DNA of 64,000 nt, from positions 47,500 to 111,499 of the forward strand of contig JAAXIF010000019.1 in assembly GCA_012270485.1 (NCBI GenBank), written 5' to 3'. Below are positions 37,420 to 46,152 of the stretch, piece after piece. How positions within the stretch are numbered: position 1 is the first letter of the stretch; every line of letters starts with the position of its first letter. The stretch is from Sphingobacteriales bacterium. GTDB taxonomy: Bacteria > Bacteroidota > Bacteroidia > Chitinophagales > Chitinophagaceae. The notes beneath the pieces were generated by a model. That model was not told where the DNA came from. It searched no databases and saw only the letters and a list, made by a program, of their open reading frames with translations. The position numbers were made by a program, and so were the translations under genes.

Positions 37420-37707
37420 TTAGGTATTTAACAGCGCCAAACATTTATCGATTTCTTTGAGATAACCATTGATCCGTTTTTCCAATACAGCTTTTTCTTC
37501 CGGAGATTTTGCGGTAGCACTGAGTTTCAGTGCATCCAACTGTTGATGAAGCATCGCAATTGCAGCTTCCTTTTCCGCTAAGGATTGCTTGCTTTTTTCC
37601 AACTCTTTCGTCAACCGCTGGTTCTCCTTCACCAACACTTGCTGATTCCGCAACAATTGCTGAAGCTTTTCTTGAATATTTTTGATATGCCGATCAAGAT
37701 CTAACAT
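37420..37707 (-). CDS. Small coiled-coil protein, possible ZapB-like partner
   Basis: A 95-residue protein that is nearly all heptad coiled coil (IQEKLQQLLRNQQVLVKENQRLTKELEKSKQSLAEKEAAIAMLHQQLDALKL). It lies 4 nt upstream of zapA and is co-transcribed with it. Position and architecture suggest a division-ring partner, but no family-specific motif is seen. Confidence 0.7.
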   Translation of the reverse strand: MLDLDRHIKNIQEKLQQLLRNQQVLVKENQRLTKELEKSKQSLAEKEAAIAMLHQQLDALKLSATAKSPEEKAVLEKRINGYLKEIDKCLALLNT

Positions 37708-37772
37708 CTCTCTAAGATAGTTTCAATTTTAGGGGTTACAACATTTTTAGTGCACTTATTTTGCACTTTATA

Positions 37773-37872
37773 GCGTGTGGCTTGCAGCTTGTAGCTTATA
37801 GGTCATAGCTAATAGTAGGAATGAGGTTTTGCTATTTGCCATGAACTATACGCTATAAGCCATTAGCTAAAG
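37773..37872. repeat. GCT-type heptamer blocks upstream of pheT stop
   Basis: Six units at 37773-37814 (GCTTGCA, GCTTGTA, GCTTATA and similar) and six at 37831-37872 (GCTATTT, GCCATGA, GCTATAA and similar), separated by 16 nt. The second block ends 3 nt from the pheT stop. Confidence 0.85.
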
Positions 37873-37874
37873 CC

Positions 37875-40295
37875 TTACTTTCTGATCTCCGCTCCCACTT
37901 CCTTCTCCAGCGCCTGAATTAGCTTAGCCACCATGCTATCGGCTTCTTTATCAGTCAGGGTTTTTTCTTCATCGGTAAAGGTGAAACTGATGGCCATGGA
38001 TTTTTTTCCGGCTCCCAGTTTATCGCTTTCAAATACATCAAATAAACGCATGTCGGTAAGGCGAGGAATCTTTAATTGCTGTACCACCGCTTCTATTGCT
38101 GCATATGTGGTATTGCGATTCACCACCAACGCCAGATCACGCTGCATGATTGGGAACTTATTCACTTCTTTATAAGTGATTTTTTGTTGGGAAACCAATT
38201 GGGTGAACGTTAGATAGTTGATGTCTACAAACACTACATTTTGCTTGATATCAAATGCAGCTGCTTTCTTTTTATCTACTTCCGTTACAATCCCCACTTG
38301 TTGTTTTCCAACATACAATTCCAGTGTAGATGCATCATTCGCCGATGGAACGAAATGAAGTCCCTTCAAGCCTGTCAATTGAATGATTGCTTGCACAATT
38401 CCCTTTCCGTGATAAATGTCAAAAACACCCGGCTTGCCTCTCCATCCTGCTTCAGTGGATTGTCCGGTCAGGTATATACACAAACGTTCCTCTTCCCGAT
38501 ATTGACCAACAGCGTCTGTTGCATAGACTTTTCCAAACTCAAACAACTGCAAATGCAGGTTTCTACGGTTCAAATTATAAGCAACCGTTTCAAGTCCGGT
38601 TTCCAGCATGGTTGGACGTAAAACATCCAGTTCCACACTAAGATTATTCAACATTTTGACTGAACTCGCTAATACTTCTTCTGAGAAATATTTACTATTG
38701 GTTATAGAATTGGTAAGTATTTCAACAAAACCCAGTCCAACCAAATAACCGGCAATCTTATCTTTCAATGCTTCTTTCACACCCGATGCAGCTATGGCCG
38801 GACTAATTGTGATAGAGGTAGGAATATCAATATTATCCAGACCATCGATGCGAATGATTTCTTCTACGATATCTGCCGGAATACTGATATCCGGTTTGTT
38901 GTAGGGAACTGCAACTTTAAGTTCATCAATATCTTCTCTCACTACTTCAAAGCCTAATGCATTCAATATCTTTTTAACTTTATCTGGATGATAGTTCTTC
39001 CCGCTTAATTTTTTGATATAATGATACTTCACTGCCACTTCTGTTTTGGCTTTGGGTGAAGGATATACATCTGTAACATCACTTGCAATCTCGCCACCTG
39101 CAACCTCTTTAATGAGTAATGCAGCACGTTGTAATACCTGTACGCAACCAGATATATCAACACCTTTTTCAAAACGTGTAGCAGCTTCTGTTCTCAATCC
39201 ATGTCGTAAAGATGTTTTACGAACGGAAATGGGATGAAACCATGCGCTCTCTAAAAATATATTCGTTGTAGCTGATGTAACACCACTCTTAGCTCCACCA
39301 AAAACACCTGCAATGCACATTCCTTCTCCAGATCCATTACAGATCATCAGGTCTTCTGCTGATAGTTTCCGTTCCTTTTCATCGAGTGTGATAAAACTAC
39401 TTCCCTCGTCTAAATTTTTTACCACTACTTCTCCGCCTTTGATCGTATCTGCATCAAAAGCATGCAGTGGTTGACCGGTTTCATGCAGGATATAATTCGT
39501 AATGTCAACGATATTGTTGATGGGTCTTTGTCCAATGGCCAGTAGACGATTTTTCAACCAAGCCGGAGATTCTTTTACGGTAACGCCTGTAATACTTACA
39601 CCCGCATATCTTGGACAAGCTTCCTGATTTTCTACCGTTACCTTGATGGGCAGTTTTTTTGAATCAACTTTGAATGTATTGCTGAATGGTGAAACAGGCT
39701 TGGCTTCTTGTTCATGGTGGGTGAGATAGGCACAAACATCTTTTGCCACACCCAAATGACTCATTGCATCCATACGATTGGGTGTGAGTCCGATCTCATA
39801 AATCCAATCATTGTAGGGTGTAAATAAACTTGCTGCATCGGTACCGGGAACTGAATCAGCCGGTAATACCATGATTCCGTCATGACTGGTACCCACACCA
39901 ATTTCGTCTTCTGCACAAATCATACCCTGACTTTCCACCCCACGAATCTTGGCAATCCGCATGGTTAAAGGCTCTCCGCCAATGGGATAAATGGTAGTAC
40001 CAACCGTTGCAACAATTACTTTTTGTCCGGCAGCTACATTGGCAGCCCCACAAACAATCTGCAGCGGTGTTTCTCCGCCAATATTTACGGTAGTGATCTT
40101 TAATTTATCAGCATTGGGATGTTGTTCACAGGTAAGTACTTCACCTATTACCAAACCTTTCAATCCACCCTTGATGCTCTCATACGCTTCCAGACTCTCC
40201 ACTTCCAATCCGATAGAAGTCAAGATTTTAGACAATGCTTCAGGTTCAAGGGTTGTGGGGAGGTATTCACTCAGCCAGTTATAACTAATGGTCAT
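37875..40295 (-). CDS. pheT: Phenylalanyl-tRNA synthetase beta subunit
   Basis: The 806-residue beta subunit of the alpha2-beta2 enzyme, including the tRNA-binding domain (GLKGLVIGEVLTCEQHPNADKLKITTVNIGGE), B3/B4 editing domain, B5 domain and C-terminal anticodon-binding domain (VNKFPIMQRDLALVVNRNTTYAAIEAVVQQLKIPRLTDMRLFDVF). The start is set at 40295 (MTISYNWLSEYLP). PheS is not adjacent. Confidence 0.96.
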   Translation of the reverse strand: MTISYNWLSEYLPTTLEPEALSKILTSIGLEVESLEAYESIKGGLKGLVIGEVLTCEQHPNADKLKITTVNIGGETPLQIVCGAANVAAGQKVIVATVGTTIYPIGGEPLTMRIAKIRGVESQGMICAEDEIGVGTSHDGIMVLPADSVPGTDAASLFTPYNDWIYEIGLTPNRMDAMSHLGVAKDVCAYLTHHEQEAKPVSPFSNTFKVDSKKLPIKVTVENQEACPRYAGVSITGVTVKESPAWLKNRLLAIGQRPINNIVDITNYILHETGQPLHAFDADTIKGGEVVVKNLDEGSSFITLDEKERKLSAEDLMICNGSGEGMCIAGVFGGAKSGVTSATTNIFLESAWFHPISVRKTSLRHGLRTEAATRFEKGVDISGCVQVLQRAALLIKEVAGGEIASDVTDVYPSPKAKTEVAVKYHYIKKLSGKNYHPDKVKKILNALGFEVVREDIDELKVAVPYNKPDISIPADIVEEIIRIDGLDNIDIPTSITISPAIAASGVKEALKDKIAGYLVGLGFVEILTNSITNSKYFSEEVLASSVKMLNNLSVELDVLRPTMLETGLETVAYNLNRRNLHLQLFEFGKVYATDAVGQYREEERLCIYLTGQSTEAGWRGKPGVFDIYHGKGIVQAIIQLTGLKGLHFVPSANDASTLELYVGKQQVGIVTEVDKKKAAAFDIKQNVVFVDINYLTFTQLVSQQKITYKEVNKFPIMQRDLALVVNRNTTYAAIEAVVQQLKIPRLTDMRLFDVFESDKLGAGKKSMAISFTFTDEEKTLTDKEADSMVAKLIQALEKEVGAEIRK

Positions 40296-40334
40296 ATTCG
40301 ATTGCTCTTTTCGGGGTGTAAAAGTAAGGATAAT

Positions 40335-40376
40335 AAGCTGCAAGCGACAAGCTACAGGCTACAAGCTATAGCTCAA
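40335..40376. repeat. AAGCTAC heptamer block
   Basis: Six consecutive units of the type AAGCTAC, without indels, just upstream of pheT. Confidence 0.85.
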
Positions 40377-40456
40377 AAGATTTAGATCTAAAATTTTCAA
40401 CTACAGCACAACGTTTTGACAACAACTAGCCGATACTAAAGTCTTCGTCACTTGAA

Positions 40457-40498
40457 GCCTCTAGCGTGAGGCTTGCAGCTTGAAGCTTACAGCTCTTT
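40457..40498. repeat. GCTTGAA heptamer block
   Basis: Six consecutive units (GCGTGAG, GCTTGCA, GCTTGAA and similar), roughly inverted relative to the block at 40335. Confidence 0.85.
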
Positions 40499-40822
40499 AA
40501 TTACGCTTTTCTCCCATCTCCAACCCCATTTTTTAGAAATTTCTTTGTACACAGGTATTTGTGCATTTCCTGTGTGTTTGGTCGGAAAACTTTTGATTTT
40601 GGGGGATAACCTTAGTAATTTGTGTGAATAGAGCGGTGAATAAACTGCGTGGAACTGTGAATTGATGTGGATGAAAAATGCCAGAAAAAAATTTTAGTAA
40701 GACAATTTTCTACACCATATTCGCTCCCCCTAACTGCCGAGGTAACAATTCCGTAACACGGGAAATGACTTAGGAAGGAAATAGGAAACTTACTAACCAC
40801 CAACCAAGAACTGACTACGACC

Positions 40823-42394
40823 ATGGATCTGACCAGCCTGAATAAAGACCGCAAAAGAAGAAAGCCCGCAGTAGACCTTAGCACAATGGTATATGGAAAA
40901 GTACCCCCTCAGGCCAAAGAATTAGAGGAAGCGGTATTGGGTGCTATCATGCTGGAAAAAAGTGCTTTTGATACCGTTACAGAAATCGTTAAGCCCGAGT
41001 GTTTTTATGTAGAAGCACACCAGCTCATTTTCAAAGCAATGCAAAGTCTGCAACAGAAAAGTATGCCCATCGATATACTCACTGTGGTAGAAGAATTGAA
41101 AATGAAAGAACAACTGGATGCAGTGGGTGGCCCCTATTATGTTACCAAACTCACCAACTCAGTTGTTTCTACTGCGAATATTGATGCGCATGCGCGTATC
41201 GTTTTACAAAAATTTATTCAGCGTGAATTGATTCGTATCAGTGGTGAAATTATTGGTGATGCGTATGAAGACAGTACCGATGTCTTTGATTTATTGGATG
41301 ACAGTGAAACCAAAATGTTCAACATCACCAACAATTATCTGAAAAAGAATTTTGAAGATGTAGGAAACGTGTTAGCCAAAACATTGAACAGAATTGATGA
41401 ACTGCGTACCAAAACAGAAGATGTCTCCGGTGTACCGAGTGGATTTTCAACATTAGATCGTGTGACGTATGGATGGCAACCCACCGACTTAATCATTCTT
41501 GCAGCAAGACCTTCAGTGGGTAAAACTGCGTTTGCATTGAACCTTGCCAGAAATGCGGCCCTGAATAAAATCAAACCCGTAGGTGTTGGATTTTTCAGTT
41601 TGGAAATGAGTGCATCGCAGTTGGTTCAGCGTATTCTCAGTGCTGAAAGTGAAATACCACTGGAAAAAATATCACGCGGTAAATTGGAGGATCATGAATA
41701 TGAGCAACTGCTGCACAAGGGTATTAAAGCCTTAGAAAATGCACCACTCTATATCGATGATACTGCTGCATTGAATATTTTCGAATTCCGTGCCAAGGCA
41801 AGAAGAATGGTAAATAAATACAATGTCGGACTGATCATCATCGACTACTTGCAGTTAATGAGTGGTAGCGCAGATAGAAATTCAAACCGTGAACAAGAGA
41901 TCAGTACCATTTCACGAAGTTTAAAAGCATTGGCAAAAGAATTGAGTATTCCCATCATTGCATTGAGCCAGTTGAGTCGTGCGGTGGAAACCAGAAAAGA
42001 AAGTAAAATTCCTCAGTTGAGTGATCTTCGTGAATCGGGCGCTATTGAACAGGATGCGGATATGGTTATGTTTATCTATCGCCCTGAATATTATGAAGTC
42101 AATAGCAATGAAATGGGCGAAAGCACCAAAGGCGAAACCCATATTCGTATTGCCAAGCACAGAAATGGTTCACTGGAAAACATCATACTGAAAGCCAATC
42201 TGTCTATCCAGAAATTTGAAATAGCCAACGATGATTCCAAGTTTTTAGGAACCGGTAATTACAGACCACTACCTCCGGGTACATTATCCAACTCAAACAC
42301 AGAGCCGGATAGTGGCAAACTCTTTATACAGAAAGGAAGCAAAATGAATGGAGGAGATTTTGATGAAGGTTTTGACAACGATGTTCCTTTTTAA
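40823..42394 (+). CDS. dnaB: Replicative DNA helicase DnaB
   Basis: A 523-residue hexameric helicase. The N-terminal domain (PPQAKELEEAVLGAIMLEKSAFD) loads primase; the C-terminal RecA-like domain has Walker A ARPSVGKTAFAL, GVGFFSLEMSASQLV, Walker B LIIIDYLQLM, and the DLRESGAIEQDADMVMFIYRPEYY segment. It has no intein. The start at 40823 (MDLTSLNKDRKRRKP) has a basic N-terminal tail, usual in Bacteroidota. Confidence 0.97.
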   Translation: MDLTSLNKDRKRRKPAVDLSTMVYGKVPPQAKELEEAVLGAIMLEKSAFDTVTEIVKPECFYVEAHQLIFKAMQSLQQKSMPIDILTVVEELKMKEQLDAVGGPYYVTKLTNSVVSTANIDAHARIVLQKFIQRELIRISGEIIGDAYEDSTDVFDLLDDSETKMFNITNNYLKKNFEDVGNVLAKTLNRIDELRTKTEDVSGVPSGFSTLDRVTYGWQPTDLIILAARPSVGKTAFALNLARNAALNKIKPVGVGFFSLEMSASQLVQRILSAESEIPLEKISRGKLEDHEYEQLLHKGIKALENAPLYIDDTAALNIFEFRAKARRMVNKYNVGLIIIDYLQLMSGSADRNSNREQEISTISRSLKALAKELSIPIIALSQLSRAVETRKESKIPQLSDLRESGAIEQDADMVMFIYRPEYYEVNSNEMGESTKGETHIRIAKHRNGSLENIILKANLSIQKFEIANDDSKFLGTGNYRPLPPGTLSNSNTEPDSGKLFIQKGSKMNGGDFDEGFDNDVPF

Positions 42395-42439
42395 TCTGTG
42401 AATGAACTGTATGGTCAATTGTGAATAATCTTTTGCTTC

Positions 42440-43141
42440 ATGGCTTTACCTTTTTTTTACGAATCAACCGTTGCAGCCTCTTCTTCTTTATTCGAACTGA
42501 GTGAAGAAACCAGTAAACATTGTATTCAGGTACTGAGGATGAAAACAGGTGAACGCATTCAACTGACCAACGGCAAAGGCGGATTGTACACAGCAAGCAT
42601 TGCGCACGAGGATAAAAAACATTGTACGGTAAATATCGAATCAGCAAAACAATATCCGGCGCCTGAGAAAAAAACAACCATCGCCGTTTCACTACTCAAA
42701 AATGCCAGTCGATTTGAATGGTTCTTAGAAAAAGCTACTGAGGTTGGTATTACAGAGATCATTCCATTGATCTGTTCAAGAACGGAACACACACGTTTTC
42801 GTTTTGAAAGAATGCAGCAAATTCTCATTTCAGCGATGTTACAGAGTCAGCAAAGCTGGTTACCTGTTTTACACGAACCCATCAAACTTCAAACACTGTT
42901 TGAGGCTCATTCAGCTACTCAGAAATTAATTGCACATTGCGAAGAGGATGTCAAGACCCCCATTCATTCGATCTCATTCAATGAATCTGTACTAATGCTC
43001 ATTGGTCCGGAAGGAGATTTTACACCGGAAGAAATCAGGCTGGCCATCCATCATGCTTATCAACCCGTTTCTCTGGGAAATACTCGATTGCGAACAGAAA
43101 CCGCAGCAATCGTTGCCAGCACTTTTTTATCCATACGATAA
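42440..43141 (+). CDS. rsmE: 16S rRNA m3U1498 methyltransferase RsmE
   Basis: A 233-residue SPOUT methyltransferase for U1498 of 16S rRNA. Typical segments are KNASRFEWFLEKATEVGITEIIPLICSRTEH, MLIGPEGDFTPEEI and the knot-forming VSLGNTRLRTETAAIVA. Its N-terminus is the PUA-like domain. The start at 42440 follows dnaB by 45 nt on the same strand. Confidence 0.95.
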   Translation: MALPFFYESTVAASSSLFELSEETSKHCIQVLRMKTGERIQLTNGKGGLYTASIAHEDKKHCTVNIESAKQYPAPEKKTTIAVSLLKNASRFEWFLEKATEVGITEIIPLICSRTEHTRFRFERMQQILISAMLQSQQSWLPVLHEPIKLQTLFEAHSATQKLIAHCEEDVKTPIHSISFNESVLMLIGPEGDFTPEEIRLAIHHAYQPVSLGNTRLRTETAAIVASTFLSIR

Positions 43142-43194
43142 AAAAACTCCCTGCACATCATCATTCGAAACAGTTCCTTTTGTAAATTCATTAC

Positions 43195-44787
43195 ATGAGC
43201 AGGTACTTCTTTTTTTGTTGCATACTATCTTTTTTGCTGATACAATCATGCAGTAATAGCAGCAGCAAAAAACCTGTTTTTAGAGACACATCCATCACTG
43301 TTGCTACCTCTTTCAATGATCTGTTTATGGATAGTCTCGAACTTGATCAATTCCTAAAAAATAATACTGCATATCAAGACTATACAGAACAGTTCAATGA
43401 TTTTTATAAAGACCGAAACTATGCGTATGCCTGGTTTGACAGCAGTGGTCTTTCAGAACAAGCATCTAACTTCAGAAATTTACAATTGAATTTTATCAGC
43501 AGTTTTGAAGACAGCAGTCTGTATCATCCTGAAATGGAACAATTACTCGAGCGCTTCGTATCATCCAATAAAAAAAATAAGCCGGCAGATTCATTGGTTT
43601 TAAAAGCTGAATTATTATTGACCGGACAATTTTTCCGTTATGCAGCTAAAGTTTACAAAGGAAGCGATATTGATGCGGCAGAACTAGGCTGGTTCATTCC
43701 AAGAAAAAAAATCGATCTACATGCATTGCTGGATTCGGCGATCCTTCATAAAAATGAAGAAGCGTATGCACCACAAAACCAGCAGTATAAAAAACTACAA
43801 CAATATGTAGAACGCTACTCAGCTTTGGCCAAGCAACATTCACCAGATCCCATTCCTCCACTTCAAAAATCACTCCGAAGTGGAGATTCATCTGCTATTC
43901 TGATACAGATCAAAAAGCATTTACAATTGGTGGGAGATCTGGAAGAAAATGTAGATAGTCCTTTGTTTGATACGGCCCTTGTTATCGCTACCAAAAAATA
44001 CCAGCAACGAATGGGATTAACCATTGATGGTGTGATTGGCAATAAAATGATTGCAGAACTCAATGTACCATTGAAACAAAGACTGCGTCAAATTCTCATC
44101 AACCTGGAACGTTTGAGATGGATGCCGCCTGAAAAAGACACGAACTATATTTTGGTCAATATCCCCGAATATAAAATGCATGTGTACGACAGTGGTCGAT
44201 TACAGTTCGATATCAATGTGATTGTAGGTACGGCTGCGAATAATACCGTTATTTTCAATGATAAACTTCAATACGTGGTATTTAGCCCATACTGGAATGT
44301 ACCCGAAAGTATTGTTACAGGTGAGATTCTGCCTGCTATTAAAAAAAATCCTGATTATCTCACCAAACAAAATATGGAAATTGTAAAACAAGGCAAGATA
44401 CCTGTAATCAGACAGAACCCAGGTCCGGGTAACTCGCTTGGATTGGTTAAGTTTTTATTCCCGAATAATTACAATATCTATTTTCACGATACTCCGAATC
44501 GGAATCTTTTTTCCCAATCGAGTAGAAGTTTTAGTCATGGGTGTATCCGCATTGCAGAACCTAAAAAAATGGCTGCCTATCTGTTACGACAAGACAGCAG
44601 TTGGAATGATCGTACCATTGATAGTGCCATGCATTTGAAAAAAGAAAAATGGGTTGCCTTGAAAAAATCAGTACCTGTATTCATCGTGTATTTTACAGCC
44701 TGGGTAGATAAAAATGGGGAGCTGAATTTCAGAAAAGACATCTATAAACATGACGAAAAAATGGCTAATAAATTATTCAAGTCATAA
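43195..44787 (+). CDS. L,D-transpeptidase lipoprotein (YcbB-like)
   Basis: A 530-residue cell-wall crosslinking enzyme. The lipoprotein signal ends in a lipobox (SFLLIQSCSNSS). A peptidoglycan-binding-like helix bundle (KKYQQRMGLTIDGVIGNKMIAELN) precedes the catalytic domain, with VNIPEYKMHVYD and the active-site SHGCIRIAEPKKMAAYLL containing the catalytic cysteine. The large insertion and domain order resemble YcbB/LdtD. It acts at the outer face of the envelope. Confidence 0.9.
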   Translation: MSRYFFFCCILSFLLIQSCSNSSSKKPVFRDTSITVATSFNDLFMDSLELDQFLKNNTAYQDYTEQFNDFYKDRNYAYAWFDSSGLSEQASNFRNLQLNFISSFEDSSLYHPEMEQLLERFVSSNKKNKPADSLVLKAELLLTGQFFRYAAKVYKGSDIDAAELGWFIPRKKIDLHALLDSAILHKNEEAYAPQNQQYKKLQQYVERYSALAKQHSPDPIPPLQKSLRSGDSSAILIQIKKHLQLVGDLEENVDSPLFDTALVIATKKYQQRMGLTIDGVIGNKMIAELNVPLKQRLRQILINLERLRWMPPEKDTNYILVNIPEYKMHVYDSGRLQFDINVIVGTAANNTVIFNDKLQYVVFSPYWNVPESIVTGEILPAIKKNPDYLTKQNMEIVKQGKIPVIRQNPGPGNSLGLVKFLFPNNYNIYFHDTPNRNLFSQSSRSFSHGCIRIAEPKKMAAYLLRQDSSWNDRTIDSAMHLKKEKWVALKKSVPVFIVYFTAWVDKNGELNFRKDIYKHDEKMANKLFKS

Positions 44788-44862
44788 AAGACCATCAGCT
44801 TCAGTAGAATTACTAACCTAGAGACTTCAACTACTTTCTTACCTTTGTTTAAACCAGTGACC

Positions 44863-46035
44863 ATGCATTTGATTGAAGTAAATGATGCTGCTACTAAGAA
44901 AGAATTTTTGGAAGTAAGTGCAAGATTGAACCAACACAATCCTGCTTATATCAGACCTTTGAATAATGAGGTAGAAGCTGTATTTGATGCTGAAAAGAAC
45001 AAACAATTCAAATACGGCACTGCCAAGCGATGGATCGCCGAAACCGATGATGGAGAAGTAGTAGGTCGCATTGCCGCATTTACCAGCTCTAAATACATCA
45101 ATAAGGGAACTGATTTTCCGACAGGTGGTATTGGTTTTTTTGATTGTATCAATGATCAGGCTACGGCTAATCTTTTATTTGATACTGCCAAACAATGGTT
45201 ACAAGAACAAGGTATGGAAGCCATGGATGGCCCCATCAATTTTGGGGATCGCGATAAATGGTGGGGATTAATGGTTGAAGGATTTGATAAAGAGCCTATG
45301 TATGGTATGTCATTCAATCCAGATTATTATGAATCACTTTTTACCACTTATGGGTTTCAGAACTACTATAATCAGTATTATTATTCGATGCAGGTAGATG
45401 ATCCACTACCCCCTCGCTTTCCTGAGAGACATGCAAAATTCAAAGGCAAAACCGGCTATGAAGCCAAGCATGTGAAACTATCCGAGTTGGATAAATATGC
45501 AGGAGATTTTGCTACGGTATACAACGCAGCCTGGGCGCAACATGGAGAAAACAAAGAGATCACCAAAGAGCAAGTGATCAAGTTATTCAAAACCATGAAG
45601 CCCATCATGGATGAAAGGGTAGTATGGTTTGCTTATTATAAAGAGGAGCCGATTGCTATGTTCATCAATATTCCTGATATCAACCAATACTTCAAGCACT
45701 TCAATGGGAAATTCGGCATTTTACAAAAACTACATCTTTTATGGATGAAATACACAGGCGCCTGTAAACGTTTGACAGGTCTCGCTTTTGGTGTGGTTCC
45801 TAAGTACCAAGCCTTGGGTATCGATAGTTTTTTAATCTATGAATGTGGTTTACTGATCCAAAATAAAGGGTGGTATTTTGAATATGAAATGGGTTGGGCC
45901 GGTGATTGGAACCCAAAAATGTTGAATATCTATAAAAGTTTAGGCGGAGTACCCAGTCGCAGAATGGTCACTTTCCGCTATCTTTTTGATCAAAACAGAG
46001 CTTTTGAAAGGCATCCGGAGATGGAATATAAATAA
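44863..46035 (+). CDS. GNAT-like acetyltransferase
   Basis: A protein of about 390 residues with an N-terminal acyl-CoA N-acyltransferase fold (HLIEVNDAATKKEFLEVSARLNQHNPAYIRPL; KRWIAETDDGEVVGRIAAFTSSKY) and a second lobe that may also be GNAT-like (GLAFGVVPKYQALGIDSFLIYECGLLIQNKGWYFEYEMGWAGDWNPKMLNIYKSLGG). The substrate is not evident. The start is set at 44863 (MHLIEVNDAA); 44845 is an alternative. A heptamer unit overlaps its stop codon. Confidence 0.75.
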   Translation: MHLIEVNDAATKKEFLEVSARLNQHNPAYIRPLNNEVEAVFDAEKNKQFKYGTAKRWIAETDDGEVVGRIAAFTSSKYINKGTDFPTGGIGFFDCINDQATANLLFDTAKQWLQEQGMEAMDGPINFGDRDKWWGLMVEGFDKEPMYGMSFNPDYYESLFTTYGFQNYYNQYYYSMQVDDPLPPRFPERHAKFKGKTGYEAKHVKLSELDKYAGDFATVYNAAWAQHGENKEITKEQVIKLFKTMKPIMDERVVWFAYYKEEPIAMFINIPDINQYFKHFNGKFGILQKLHLLWMKYTGACKRLTGLAFGVVPKYQALGIDSFLIYECGLLIQNKGWYFEYEMGWAGDWNPKMLNIYKSLGGVPSRRMVTFRYLFDQNRAFERHPEMEYK

Positions 46036-46126
46036 GCTACTAGCCGCCAGCTACTAGCTGCTAGTTATTAGAAAGATTTTTTACACATTCTGCTAGCAGC
46101 TAGCAGCTAGTGGCTAGTAGCTAGCT
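46035..46126. repeat. Inverted GCTAGTA heptamer pair between the GNAT gene and dnaX
   Basis: Five units at 46035-46069 (AGCTACT, AGCTGCT and similar) face five units at 46092-46126 (GCTAGCA, GCTAGTG, GCTAGTA and similar). Each block is close to the reverse complement of the other, so a long hairpin with a 22-nt loop is likely. The first unit overlaps the GNAT stop codon. Confidence 0.9.
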
Positions 46127-46152
46127 GCTTCTCCTTATATTGCACCACTGAT

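Larger units (their letters stand above)
40296..40822. other. 527-bp gap between pheT and dnaB
   Basis: A divergent gap without a convincing gene. It holds two GCT-type heptamer blocks (40335-40376 and 40457-40498) and an A/T-rich promoter-like region before dnaB. A 90-codon minus-strand frame at 40612-40884 overlaps dnaB and has no recognised features. Confidence 0.75.

Noticed and set aside
40612..40884. 90-codon minus-strand frame upstream of dnaB
   Set aside because: It overlaps the dnaB start and has no protein-like features.
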